Assembly (NCBI RefSeq): GCF_014193255.1
Contig: NZ_JACHZB010000006.1
Location: 1 to 64,000 of the forward strand
DNA length: 64,000 nucleotides
DNA from: Rhizobium sp. BK196
Lineage (GTDB): Bacteria > Pseudomonadota > Alphaproteobacteria > Rhizobiales > Rhizobiaceae
Direction: 5' to 3'
The notes under the pieces are model-generated. The model made no database searches and was not told the origin of the DNA. It was given only the letters and a program-made list of their open reading frames with translations. This document shows positions 33,366 to 42,079 of this stretch, piece after piece. How positions within the stretch are numbered: the first letter of the stretch is position 1; every line of letters begins with the position of its first letter. The position numbers were made by a program, and so were the translations under genes.

Positions 33366-34076
33366 ATGTTCACTCGCTTGTCAGGCAAGATCCTTGCCGC
33401 ATTGTTGGGAGCCGTCTCCCTATCGCTGGGTCTCGGCGCTGTCGCTAGCCGCGCAGCCGAAGATGCCGTCGTCATCCCGGCGCCGGCCATCGATGAGGCC
33501 GGCAAATCCGGCATAGAGACGGCCGTCTTCGCCGGCGGCTGCTTCTGGGGCGTCCAGGGGGTCTTCCAGCATGTAAAAAGTGTCAAAAGCGCCGTTTCCG
33601 GCTACGCCGGCGGTGAAGCGGCAACCGCGCAATACGAGACCGTCAGTACCGGCACGACCGGCCACGCCGAATCCGTCAAGGTGACCTTTGATCCGAGGCA
33701 GGTGACCTACGGAAAGCTTCTACAGGTATTCTTCTCGGTCGCACACAACCCGACGCAGCTCAATTTCCAGGGACCGGACCAAGGCACCCAGTACCGTTCG
33801 GCACTGTTCATCTCCGACCCGGAGCAGCGCAGGGTCGCCGAAGCCTATGTCGCCCAGCTCGACAAGGCGCATGTCTTCAAACAGCCGATCGTCACCAAGA
33901 TCACCGACTATACCGGCTTCTACCCGGCCGAGCAGTATCACCAGGATTTTTTGACGCTGAACCCGACCTACCCCTACATCGCCTATAACGACCTGCCGAA
34001 GATCAAGAACCTGAAGCAAATCTTCCCGGCCGACTACAGGCAGGAGCCGGTTCTGGTGCTGAAGGCAAAGGGCTGA
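33366..34076 (+). CDS. msrA: Exported peptide methionine sulfoxide reductase A
   Basis: A 236-residue enzyme reducing S-methionine sulfoxide in proteins. The first ~30 residues (MFTRLSGKILAALLGAVSLS...ASRAA) form a signal peptide, so it acts in the periplasm, unlike the usual cytosolic MsrA. The catalytic motif GGCFWG is at about residue 57, followed by SGYAGG, GHAESVKVTFDP and the TDYTGFYPAEQYHQDF region. GGAGG precedes the ATG. Resolving cysteines at the usual C-terminal positions are not seen; only the catalytic Cys is evident, so recycling probably needs an external reductant. It is divergent from the A2M gene across 199 bases. Confidence 0.93.
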   Translation: MFTRLSGKILAALLGAVSLSLGLGAVASRAAEDAVVIPAPAIDEAGKSGIETAVFAGGCFWGVQGVFQHVKSVKSAVSGYAGGEAATAQYETVSTGTTGHAESVKVTFDPRQVTYGKLLQVFFSVAHNPTQLNFQGPDQGTQYRSALFISDPEQRRVAEAYVAQLDKAHVFKQPIVTKITDYTGFYPAEQYHQDFLTLNPTYPYIAYNDLPKIKNLKQIFPADYRQEPVLVLKAKG

Positions 34077-34101
34077 GAAACCTCGAAAGCCAGAGTTTCA
34101 G

Positions 34102-34127
34102 AAGGCGGCTAGAGTTGCCGCCTTTTT
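34102..34127 (+). terminator. Rho-independent terminator of msrA
   Basis: GGCGGC (34104-34109) pairs with GCCGCC (34117-34122) around a 7-base loop and is followed by TTTTT; upstream AA extends the stem. It lies 26 bases beyond the msrA stop. Confidence 0.88.
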
Positions 34128-34199
34128 AGTATCTACCAAAATCTTAAGAATTTATCAATGTTAACAAAACCTTAATTGAAAAATACTGCGTTTCATGTC

Positions 34200-34224
34200 G
34201 GAACATATCGTCGCATCGCCCGTT
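34200..34224 (+). promoter_or_regulatory. General-stress (sigma-EcfG/RpoE2) promoter
   Basis: GGAAC (34200-34204), 16 bases, then CGTT (34221-34224) is an exact match to the alphaproteobacterial EcfG consensus (GGAAC-N16/17-CGTT). It lies 78 bases upstream of the response-regulator start, in an otherwise gene-free, partly AT-rich gap. Confidence 0.75.
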
Positions 34225-34302
34225 ACAGCCGCGAGCCTCGTCGAAGCAATCGCTCTCCAACGAAGCGGATTCTCCTGAGGTAAAGCGTAAAGGGGATATG
34301 TC

Positions 34303-34746
34303 ATGGCCACAAATGTCGTGCGTAGCTGGCAACGGGAACATCTCATGGAACAGCGAGTCCTGATTGTCGAAGACGAGCCGCTGATCGCGCTTGATCTCGA
34401 AATGACGATCGAGGATATGGGCGTGCATGTCGCGGGTCTCGCAGCAGATCGGGAAGCGGCCCTCAGGCTCGCTCCGCTTGCCGATATAGCATTGGTCGAC
34501 GTCAATCTCTCCGATGGCGCAACCGGCCCGGAGATCGGCCGAAAGCTCGCGGAGGAGCACGGTATTTCCGTCGTCTTCATGACCGCCAATCCGGAAGTGG
34601 TCGCAGATGGTGTCCGCGGTGCGCTCGGCGTCGTGCAAAAACCTGTCATGCCAAGGGTGGTCGAACAGCTCCTCAGATATGTCGCCGCCCGCCGCGCCGG
34701 CATCCTGGCGGTTGGGCCGCCGCAGATGATGGTGTTCGTATCATAG
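34303..34746 (+). CDS. Single-domain response regulator (receiver only)
   Basis: A 147-residue CheY-like protein: EDEPLIALDLEMTIEDMG acidic pocket, phospho-acceptor Asp in IALVDVNLSDG, switch Thr in VVFMTANPEVV and Lys in GVVQKPVMP. There is no output domain. ATG 34303 is preferred because AAGGGG stands just upstream; an internal ATG (34345) would still give a whole receiver. No histidine kinase is adjacent. Position behind an EcfG-type promoter suggests it is induced by general stress, where such receivers often tune HWE/HisKA2 kinases; that link is inference. Confidence 0.85.
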   Translation: MATNVVRSWQREHLMEQRVLIVEDEPLIALDLEMTIEDMGVHVAGLAADREAALRLAPLADIALVDVNLSDGATGPEIGRKLAEEHGISVVFMTANPEVVADGVRGALGVVQKPVMPRVVEQLLRYVAARRAGILAVGPPQMMVFVS

Positions 34747-35019
34747 AGTGAGGCCGCTGCCTGCAATCCAGCCGAGTTCGGGACTCCGAGCGTGGCATAG
34801 GATCGATGTAAATCACCAGAATTCTATTTAGAACGCAAAGAGCACCGGCGAGGTCCGTCGCTACATCACGTTTATACCCGCACACATTCTCACGCGTTGC
34901 CCATGTCCTACGACGCTTTTGAAGGCTATGAATCGCGATATGACTGAGCTAGAGAGTACCGCCAACAAAACCGTGGCGCGATTTTGCCGTCTGCGATTTC
35001 GTCGGAGTAGTGGATCGGA
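34747..35019. other. Gap at the left border of the glycan cluster
   Basis: These 273 bases separate the response regulator from the first glycan gene and mark a drop in GC content of the genes that follow. I see no terminator hairpin, no tRNA, no JUMPstart/ops element and no clear promoter. A 14-codon frame (34903-34947) has no ribosome site. The promoter of the first glycan operon must lie here but cannot be pinpointed. Confidence 0.5.
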
Positions 35020-36099
35020 ATGACTTACATTGACATTTCCAGGGTCGTGATAGCGCAGGATGCGGTGATGCGCCTCGCAATCGAAGTGATAGACAGCAAT
35101 GGTCTGAAGATCGCTGTCGTTGTCACCGATGAGGGAAAACTAACTGGAATAATTACCGACGGAGATATCCGACGGGCGCTGCTTTCAGGTCATGGATTGG
35201 ATACGCCAGTTCAAGAATTTATGAGACACAATCCTCGTTCGGCAATGCTAGGTACTGAAAAGAGCATTTTGCTTGGCCGCCTCCGCCACGAGCAAATTCT
35301 TCACCTTCCTATCGTCGACGAGACTGGCATACTGCGGGATTTGGCGTATCTCCCCGCGTTTGAACAGCTTTCGTACCAAGAAAACCAGGTGATAATAATG
35401 GCGGGAGGGCTGGGGACTCGACTTCGGCCGCTAACCGAAAATGTTCCCAAACCGTTGATATCGGTCGGCGGCAGGCCACTTATCGATATTATTGTTGATA
35501 ATCTGGTGGCACAAGGCCTTACAGATATTACGCTCTGTGTGAATTATCTGGGGCATATGCTTGAGGATCATCTCGGTGACGGCTCCAAGTTTGGAGCGCG
35601 GTTCACTTTCGTGCGCGAAAAGGAGCGGATGGGAACCGCGGGAGCGTTGTCTCTTCTGCCGCAGGCTCCGACAAAGTCCTTTTTCGTGATGAACGGTGAC
35701 ATACTCACGACGGTTGATTTTCAGGCTATGCTTGACTTTCATAGAACATCGTCTGCGGTGGCGACCATGGCGGTCAACAATCACAGCTATGAAGTGCCAT
35801 TTGGTGTGGTTGAAGTTTCCGGTCGTCATCTGACCAAGTTGACGGAAAAACCCAAATGCAATTTTCTGGTCAATGCTGGGATCTACCTGCTTGAGCCCCA
35901 AGTTGTGGAGTATGTCCCGGACAGACAGTTTTTCGATATGACAAACCTCTTTGAATATCTGATCGAGCGTCAGTTGCCGGCCGCTGTTTTTCCAGTCCGA
36001 GAGCCCTGGCTCGATGTTGGGCGCCATGAGGATTTGATTAGGGCGAATGACAGTTTCGGGGATGGTGATCCGAGCAAACAAGCGCCGAAATGGCCGTGA
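35020..36099 (+). CDS. ptmE: CBS-domain nucleotidyltransferase (PtmE-like, GlcNAc-1-P guanylyltransferase type)
   Basis: A 359-residue protein with two N-terminal CBS motifs (residues 1-118, including VTDEGKLTGIITDGDIRRAL and LPIVDETG). A sugar-1-phosphate nucleotidyltransferase domain follows: IIMAGGLGTRLRPLTENVPK, VREKERMGTAGAL, FFVMNGDIL and EPWLDVGRHEDL. This architecture is that of Campylobacter PtmE, which makes GDP-GlcNAc, the entry point of the legionaminic acid route. Other CBS-NTP transferases with unknown sugars look similar; the legBC neighbours favour PtmE. It is the first gene of the plus-strand operon 35020-38545. Confidence 0.78.
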   Translation: MTYIDISRVVIAQDAVMRLAIEVIDSNGLKIAVVVTDEGKLTGIITDGDIRRALLSGHGLDTPVQEFMRHNPRSAMLGTEKSILLGRLRHEQILHLPIVDETGILRDLAYLPAFEQLSYQENQVIIMAGGLGTRLRPLTENVPKPLISVGGRPLIDIIVDNLVAQGLTDITLCVNYLGHMLEDHLGDGSKFGARFTFVREKERMGTAGALSLLPQAPTKSFFVMNGDILTTVDFQAMLDFHRTSSAVATMAVNNHSYEVPFGVVEVSGRHLTKLTEKPKCNFLVNAGIYLLEPQVVEYVPDRQFFDMTNLFEYLIERQLPAAVFPVREPWLDVGRHEDLIRANDSFGDGDPSKQAPKWP

Positions 36100-36119
36100 T
36101 CTTAAAGCAGGAATTTTTG

Positions 36120-37385
36120 ATGCCCATCGAAGCTCACAAAAGCGGCAAGAACAGCGAACTCGCGTTTATCGCGACCGGAAGAGAGAATTCTATCTTCTCT
36201 GAAGATATGAGGCGTTTTGAAGGGCAATTGCGGGATAAGCTCAAAGGCAAACGAGTACTTGCTATCGGAGCTGCCGGATCAATCGGTTCCGCTACAATAT
36301 CGGTCATTTCGGGCTTCGAGCCAATTGCTCTTCACGTGATCGATCAGAATGAGAACGAGTTGGCGGAGTTGGTTCGGACACTCCGCTCCAGCCCAGGAGG
36401 CTTTGCCGTTCCAGATTTTCGGACCTTGCCGCTGGATTTTGGCTCGCCAGCGATGAGACTTCTGATTCATGACCAGTCGCCGTACGACTTCGTTTTGAAT
36501 TTTGCGGCAATTAAGCACGTGAGGTCGGAGAAGGATTCCTTTTCAATGCTGCAGATGTTTGACACGAACTTGCTCAAACAGGCTCGCCTGTTACGGTGGT
36601 TGAGTGAAGTGCAGTTCAAAGGCAGATATTTCTCCGTTTCTACTGACAAGGCAGCCAATCCGAGCTCCTTCATGGGCGCGAGCAAACGCCTCATGGAGCA
36701 CGTGATGTTCAGCGGCGAGGCCGTAAAGGATCTTGACGCAGAAATCGTCTCCGCGCGCTTTGCTAATGTTGCGTTCTCAAACGGTTCGCTTCTTCAAAGC
36801 TTCCAGCGTCGTATTGAACAGGAGCAGCCACTGGCTGCGCCGATCAATACTCGGCGCTATTTTGTTTCAATGGAGGAGGCTGGTCATCTCTGCACATTGG
36901 CGGCCGTGTGCGCTCCCGACCAACATATTGTCGTTCCGAAGCTTGATCCCGATGAACATCTCGTTTTGCTTGAAGACGTCGCCAAATCTTTCCTTGAGCA
37001 TTTGAAGCTGACGCCAGTAATTTTCAGCGATGAAACCAAGGCGGTGCAGGCGGCGAGGTTGCTTCGTGGCTCCGGTTCCTGGCCACTTCTGCTGACGCGG
37101 CTCGATACCGCCGGTGAGAAGGCCTACGAGGAATTCGTTGCAAACGGTGAAAGCGCCGTTGATGGCGGATTTGAGGGACTTTCCATCATCAAGTACAAAG
37201 GTGCCGCGAGCGGATCGATTGGAAGATTGATCAGTAGCCTCGAGGGTCTTTTCGCCGCAGCCAATACGCCGACTTCGCCACAGCAGATCGACAAGGATCA
37301 GTTGAAGGAGCTTGTGGCTGCAATCGAACCGTCCTTCCTGCAGACTCACAAGGCAAGTGAAAAAACTCTGGATTCACGGGTTTAG
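36120..37385 (+). CDS. legB: Nucleotide-sugar 4,6-dehydratase, LegB-type (FlaA1/WbpM-like SDR)
   Basis: A 421-residue short-chain dehydrogenase with the NAD-binding GAAGSIGSATISV, NFAAIKHVRSEKDSF and the active-site region STDKAANPSSFMGASKRLME. As in WbpM/FlaA1-like dehydratases, Met replaces the usual Tyr before GxxK. It should convert the GDP- or UDP-GlcNAc made by its neighbour to the 4-keto-6-deoxy sugar. The start at 36120 is chosen for its AGGA; an upstream ATG (36090) would overlap ptmE. The ~100-residue tail after the sugar domain is longer than in compact LegB proteins. Confidence 0.75.
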   Translation: MPIEAHKSGKNSELAFIATGRENSIFSEDMRRFEGQLRDKLKGKRVLAIGAAGSIGSATISVISGFEPIALHVIDQNENELAELVRTLRSSPGGFAVPDFRTLPLDFGSPAMRLLIHDQSPYDFVLNFAAIKHVRSEKDSFSMLQMFDTNLLKQARLLRWLSEVQFKGRYFSVSTDKAANPSSFMGASKRLMEHVMFSGEAVKDLDAEIVSARFANVAFSNGSLLQSFQRRIEQEQPLAAPINTRRYFVSMEEAGHLCTLAAVCAPDQHIVVPKLDPDEHLVLLEDVAKSFLEHLKLTPVIFSDETKAVQAARLLRGSGSWPLLLTRLDTAGEKAYEEFVANGESAVDGGFEGLSIIKYKGAASGSIGRLISSLEGLFAAANTPTSPQQIDKDQLKELVAAIEPSFLQTHKASEKTLDSRV

Positions 37386-37390
37386 AATAG

Positions 37391-38545
37391 ATGATACCGC
37401 TCGCAGTACCGAATCTCGCCGGTCGTGAGGCCGAATATCTGCAGGAATGCATAACGTCGACATTCGTCTCTACCGTGGGACCGTTTGTCACCCGCTTCGA
37501 AGAGATGGTTGCTGCGGCGTCAGGCGCTCGATACGCAGTCGCGACATCGGCGGGTACGACCGCGCTTCACGCTGCGTTGCTGTCCGTCGGCGTGGAACGC
37601 GACGACCTCGTAATTGCTCCAGCGTTCACCTTCATCGCTTCGATTGCTGCAATTGCCCATTGCGGAGCGCTTCCCTGGCTTTTTGATGTCTCTTCGGAAA
37701 GCTGGACGATCGACGTGAGGATGTTGGCGGACAAACTGGAGAAAGAAACCGACCGCCGTGCGGACGGTGCTTTGATCCATATGAACACTGGGCGAAGAGT
37801 TTCAGCAATACTGCCGGTCTTCACGCTCGGCATCCCTGCCCAGATGGATGAGATAAATGCGCTGGCGAAGACCTATGGTCTGCCGGTTGTCGTTGATGCC
37901 GCCGCCGGGCTTGGTGCCGACTACAAGGGCCGTTCTTCAGGAAACCTGGGCGCAGATTTCACGATGTTTTCGTTCAATGGGAACAAGACTGTGACCGCCG
38001 GTGGTGGTGGAGCCATCGTTACGGATGATCCGGAAAAAGCGAGCCTCTTTCGTCACCTAACGACCACCGCTAGGGTCGGGGCCGATTACGATCACGACAT
38101 GGTGGGCTACAACTATCGAATGACGAACCTGCAGGCGGCGGTTGGTTGTGCCCAGATGGAAAATCTGGGCCGATTTGTGGAGGTCAAGCGGAATATAGCA
38201 CGGAAATATTGGGAGGCCTTCTCGGATCTTGCTGGAATCGCGCCTTTTCCGGATCCGGAATATGCGCGAAGCGGGCATTGGTTTTCCGGGATCGTCGTGA
38301 GCAACAGAGACCTAGGGCAGTTGGCCGATATCCGCGTTCGTTTGCGAGAAGCCGGCATAGACGCCCGCCCCTTCTGGAAACCAGCCCATCTTCAGGCGCC
38401 TTATGTAGGAGCGCCGAGGACGGAAATGACGGTCTGCGACAACCTCTGGCAACGGATCATGACTCTGCCATGCTCAACCGGTCTGACGGTAGCTGATCAG
38501 GACTTCGTCGTCGATAAGGTCAGACGACAGTTCGCCAACAACTGA
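37391..38545 (+). CDS. legC: PLP-dependent sugar aminotransferase (LegC-like, DegT/DnrJ/EryC1)
   Basis: A 384-residue fold-type I aminotransferase. TSAGTTALHAALLSVGV opens the cofactor domain, VVVDAAAGLGADYKG provides the pyridine-binding Asp, and the Schiff-base Lys lies in MFSFNGNKTVTAGGGGAI. It would aminate C4 of the 4-keto sugar from the preceding dehydratase, giving the 4-amino precursor of the nonulosonate. It starts six bases after legB and ends the first plus-strand block; the minus-strand polymerase gene meets it 23 bases further on. Confidence 0.82.
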   Translation: MIPLAVPNLAGREAEYLQECITSTFVSTVGPFVTRFEEMVAAASGARYAVATSAGTTALHAALLSVGVERDDLVIAPAFTFIASIAAIAHCGALPWLFDVSSESWTIDVRMLADKLEKETDRRADGALIHMNTGRRVSAILPVFTLGIPAQMDEINALAKTYGLPVVVDAAAGLGADYKGRSSGNLGADFTMFSFNGNKTVTAGGGGAIVTDDPEKASLFRHLTTTARVGADYDHDMVGYNYRMTNLQAAVGCAQMENLGRFVEVKRNIARKYWEAFSDLAGIAPFPDPEYARSGHWFSGIVVSNRDLGQLADIRVRLREAGIDARPFWKPAHLQAPYVGAPRTEMTVCDNLWQRIMTLPCSTGLTVADQDFVVDKVRRQFANN

Positions 38546-38568
38546 CGAAGTTGCAAATTTTTTCGGAT

Positions 38569-39978
38569 TTACTGCTGCTTGCGGTCCTCATAGAAGGCGT
38601 TTCCTCCGCGGCCTATGATCAGTAGTGCAAGCACGAATATCGCGTTTGTCGGATGAAATATGCTACCCCACGTCATCATAAGCCAAATAAGTAGCGACAG
38701 CATCGATACCCCCCAGACGTCGTTTTTTTTGGCATGAGTGTAACAGCGCTCGCCGAGGAAATAGAAAAATCCCAGGGCCGGTAGACCATATGTAGCGAGC
38801 AGACGCGTCGGTAGGGACACAGAGTCAGATCTTACTTGATTTGCGTTTAGAAGTTTTTCCGTTGCGCTCTGAGCCAAGCTACTTCCGTATCCCATAAGGT
38901 AGTCGCTTTGCCAAAAGATCTGGAGATGTTGAAGCCACAACCAGGGCCGGTACGCTTGTCGGTAGATCGCATCCAGTGAAAGCCCGCTCTGATTGCGCAG
39001 GAGTAACCGGGATATGAGGGCGGTATCTTGTAGATGATAAAGGACGAACGGGGATAGACCGACGATGAGGATAAGTCCCAATGTCATAGCGAACGCCACT
39101 GTGACACGAAGCCTCGCATTATTAGGAAGTAGCGTCAAAACAACTGTGGTGGCACTGAAAAGCACGAGACCAATCAGTGCTGAACGCACGAAAGACAAGA
39201 TAGTGAAATAAGCTGCGGCAAGAATGGTTGTGATGTTGAGCCATCGAAAACGGAGATGCTTCAGAGCAATCAGAAAAACGAAAAGGGAGATGATGCCGGA
39301 AGTCGCGATGTTGGGGACCATCGAAACGCGCCATGGCCCGTAAGCGGGTGCAGTTTGGCCAGGCAAAATGCCCCAGGCATTGATGTTAATTCCTTCCCGG
39401 TCTTGCGGTGGTAACACAACGTCGCCAGAATCTGCAGCGTTAACGCCCAGCGGATCCCCCTGGTACTCGTGCATCAACCAACTGTACTTTTCGAACGGCG
39501 GCTGCAGAACAAAGGTCAAGCTGCCAAGCCCGTAAAATACCAGGATGATCGCGAATAGCCATCTAACATTGATGCGCACCTCCGAGCGGCTCGCCCATGC
39601 GCTGACCCAAGCGATCAAGACAATTGGGGGAACTACACCTATATCCCCTTTTAAGCCGAACCAGATAGACGCCGTTACACCCATTGCGGCGATAGGCCTC
39701 GCACAACCAAATATGAGGTTTTCTACCGTCTGTCTGAGTCTCGGTAATGGTGCTGCAACTGCTGGCAGTGTAAGCAGCCAATAAAGCGGTTCTCCTCGCG
39801 AGACGATCCTTTCCTGCCCCATGTAGATTGTGAGTAGCAGCGAATAAGCCAGGAACAGAAGGATGTCGCCGCCGTTCTTGTACCATACCCAGACCGATTG
39901 GAGCTTAGGGTGCATCAAGATATCCGTGAGGGCGTTCGGTTTTCTGATAGCGGTATCTTTTACTAGCCTGTCGTCCAT
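38569..39978 (-). CDS. wzy: Wzy-like O-antigen polymerase/ligase family membrane protein
   Basis: A 469-residue polytopic protein with about ten to twelve hydrophobic helices and one large loop (about residues 175-235, WLMHEYQGDPLGVNAADSGD onward). A second soluble part (SRLLLRNQSGLSLDAIYRQ) precedes a conserved-looking GYGSSLAQSATEK, as in Wzy_C/O-antigen ligase proteins. Sequence alone cannot separate polymerase (Wzy) from ligase (WaaL); with wzx in the same cluster and no other candidate, polymerase is favoured. It is the last gene of the minus-strand block 41912-38569. Confidence 0.7.
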   Translation of the reverse strand: MDDRLVKDTAIRKPNALTDILMHPKLQSVWVWYKNGGDILLFLAYSLLLTIYMGQERIVSRGEPLYWLLTLPAVAAPLPRLRQTVENLIFGCARPIAAMGVTASIWFGLKGDIGVVPPIVLIAWVSAWASRSEVRINVRWLFAIILVFYGLGSLTFVLQPPFEKYSWLMHEYQGDPLGVNAADSGDVVLPPQDREGININAWGILPGQTAPAYGPWRVSMVPNIATSGIISLFVFLIALKHLRFRWLNITTILAAAYFTILSFVRSALIGLVLFSATTVVLTLLPNNARLRVTVAFAMTLGLILIVGLSPFVLYHLQDTALISRLLLRNQSGLSLDAIYRQAYRPWLWLQHLQIFWQSDYLMGYGSSLAQSATEKLLNANQVRSDSVSLPTRLLATYGLPALGFFYFLGERCYTHAKKNDVWGVSMLSLLIWLMMTWGSIFHPTNAIFVLALLIIGRGGNAFYEDRKQQ

Positions 39979-40105
39979 ATCTCATCGCTGATGCAGCAAT
40001 TGTGTCTCTTACGCCGATTGGCCGCGGTGCGCTTCTAATTCTCACCAAGGCCACCCCGAGCCCGAGAAACTGGCGCGCTTTATGACGGCGGCAACCCCTC
40101 GACGC

Positions 40106-41122
40106 TCATGCAATCGGTAGGGTGTAATCTCCCGAAACAGGCTCGCTGCGCAAATCGATCGTCGCCCCCCAACGTTCGTTGGAAAGGTGGGCAGCGATAA
40201 GTAATTTCATGGCAAGCAGCCCGTGCTCCCCTGTCGGGTAGTCTGCGCGCGCAAGAAGAGCTTCGAGAACGGAGCGAGTAGGCGCGACAGCATCGGCCGG
40301 AGTAATTGTTATAGAGTCGGAATCGTAAGGCATGCCATAGCGTGTTGTTGGTTCATTTCTGTATTCCTCTTTACGAACGACGTAGGACAGAGTGCCGGCC
40401 AATTCATCAACTGAGATGCGCCCATAGCGGCAATTATAAGTCACGTTCATGCCGTGCCCCTGATCGTGGGAGCAGTCCATATAGAAGCGTTTCCCAGAGG
40501 GTGTTTCCAGACGGATGCTTCCGGAGGCATCCCTAAACTGGGGGCCACGCGGATTGGAGAGTTCCTCCTTCGAAAACCAAGCCGACACTTTAACCGGATC
40601 TTCGCCGCACAGATAACGGAACATTTCAAAATAATGCGTGCCATTCATCGCCATGCCAAAGTTTCCGGCACTTACGATAACGCTCCCGAGGCCGCCAAAA
40701 GCCTCAGACTCGATCATGGACTTCGGGAGCGTGTATTGTTCCATGAAGCGCATCTGATGATTGATAGCCAGTTTCACGCCTGCGGAATTACAGGCGGAGA
40801 TCATCGTTTCACAATCACGCAAGTTGGTCGCCATAGGCTTCTCACACAGGATCATTTTGGCGCCATTTCGCGCCGCCCTGACCACAAGATCGCAATGCCC
40901 GGGAGCCGTTGTTGCAATGATCAGAAATTCCGGTCGAATCTGATCAATGAGTTCAATCCCCGATATGAAGCGGCGCTCTTCCGGGATCCCATACCTATTT
41001 CCGGCGGCATCGCAAGCTTCGCGATTTAAATCGCTTATCGCCACGATCGGAAGTTGGCATTGTTCCAAGACGCTCGCATGGCGCATTCCCATTCGTCCAA
41101 GGCCAATGAGGGCTGTAATCAT
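40106..41122 (-). CDS. Gfo/Idh/MocA-family oxidoreductase (first of three)
   Basis: A 338-residue NAD(P)-dependent dehydrogenase. Rossmann start MITALIGLGRMGMRHASVLE, the family EKP (ILCEKPMATNLRDCE), then an alpha/beta substrate domain with NHQMRFMEQYTLP and GTHYFEMFRYLCGED. The substrate is not predictable from sequence; it probably oxidises or reduces a hexose derivative in one of the sugar routes. It sits between the polymerase and the CMP-transferase on the minus strand, 127 and 79 bases from each, so it is likely cotranscribed with the latter. It is clearly diverged from the other two family members in the cluster. Confidence 0.85.
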   Translation of the reverse strand: MITALIGLGRMGMRHASVLEQCQLPIVAISDLNREACDAAGNRYGIPEERRFISGIELIDQIRPEFLIIATTAPGHCDLVVRAARNGAKMILCEKPMATNLRDCETMISACNSAGVKLAINHQMRFMEQYTLPKSMIESEAFGGLGSVIVSAGNFGMAMNGTHYFEMFRYLCGEDPVKVSAWFSKEELSNPRGPQFRDASGSIRLETPSGKRFYMDCSHDQGHGMNVTYNCRYGRISVDELAGTLSYVVRKEEYRNEPTTRYGMPYDSDSITITPADAVAPTRSVLEALLARADYPTGEHGLLAMKLLIAAHLSNERWGATIDLRSEPVSGDYTLPIA

Positions 41123-41201
41123 TGTTTTTTTCAGTCCGCTTGTGTGTATGCGATCTTTACTTCACTGGATACATACCGAAATCGAGAACTAGGCGAAAGA
41201 C

Positions 41202-41912
41202 TTAGCGTGTTTCCGGCCATCCGAAATGATGGACGGCAACGAAGGCAGCGACTGCGAAATCAAGTGGCGTATCGATATCGAAACTGCATTCATCAGCCAT
41301 AAGCCAGAACCCTGTCCGGTCAGTGAGGGCGGGCCTTTCATCAACGATGGGTTGCCGACGCCAAGCATAGATGGATCCGTTGAGCGCATAACAATTGGGC
41401 AGATCTTGTCGACGTCCATATTGCATCCCGGGCTTTGACAGCTCGATGCGGCCATCTACAGTTTCCTCAACAAGAGTGTAATAAGGCGAAGCCTTTGCGC
41501 GCGCCACGGACACAACGTTGAGAAGGTCGGCATTCGCTTCTAGCTTTTGGGCGGCCCCAGGAATATCCGCAGGAGTCCTTAATGGAGAGGTCGGCTGAAG
41601 ATCGAAGAACATCTCGATCTCCCGCCCGGCTTCCATTTCTGCTATGCGAAGAGCATGACTGAGAACGGGGGGCTTCGCGACAAAGTCGGTGGCAAGCTCG
41701 TCCGGCCTTTTGACGAGCAGATTTGCGCCGGCCTCCCGACCGATATCAAGATAACGATCGCTGTCGCTGGAGATCGCGACAATATCAAAAATTCCTGATT
41801 GAACAGCCTGTTCAACTGTGTGCGCAAGAAGCGGCCGACCGGCAAAAGGTTTGATGTTTTTGTGTGGCAACCCCTTGGACCCAGACCGAGCCGCCACGAC
41901 ACACATTTTCAT
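41202..41912 (-). CDS. legF: CMP-nonulosonate cytidylyltransferase (LegF/PtmB/NeuA-like)
   Basis: A 236-residue enzyme that activates a nine-carbon sugar acid with CTP. The N-terminal signature VVAARSGSKGLPHKNIKPFA binds CTP, DLQPTSPLRTPADIPGA follows, and the end has the metal-associated SFDIDTPLDF. MKMCVVAARS at 41912 is the start because GAGG lies about ten bases upstream and the family begins here; the longer frame would cross the divergent promoter. It is the first gene of the minus-strand block and divergent from the gene at 42080. Specificity for legionaminic acid over other nonulosonates is inferred from the neighbours. Confidence 0.87.
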   Translation of the reverse strand: MKMCVVAARSGSKGLPHKNIKPFAGRPLLAHTVEQAVQSGIFDIVAISSDSDRYLDIGREAGANLLVKRPDELATDFVAKPPVLSHALRIAEMEAGREIEMFFDLQPTSPLRTPADIPGAAQKLEANADLLNVVSVARAKASPYYTLVEETVDGRIELSKPGMQYGRRQDLPNCYALNGSIYAWRRQPIVDERPALTDRTGFWLMADECSFDIDTPLDFAVAAFVAVHHFGWPETR

Positions 41913-42079
41913 TTCAATGAACCTCAGGTTGACTTGTGCCGCTCTCATAGCAGAAACGGAATAGCGTTGTCCCGTGTTGATTTGTCTGACGGAAATTGAC
42001 AAGGATGACGCGTTCCATTCGGGCGAGGCGCCTATTCCAGATCGCCCGGAGAGCCCCGGACAATTACGAAGGTATTCAT
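41913..42079. promoter_or_regulatory. Divergent intergenic region between the second and third glycan operons
   Basis: These 167 bases separate the minus-strand block headed by legF from the long plus-strand operon beginning at 42080. They must carry both promoters. TTGACA-like hexamers occur on both strands (for example near 41990-42000) but none has a convincing -10 at proper spacing. Only GAAGG before the GTG at 42080 can be assigned. Confidence 0.4.

Noticed and set aside
34903..34947. 14-codon leader peptide before the glycan cluster
   Set aside because: No ribosome site, no attenuator hairpin or codon run.
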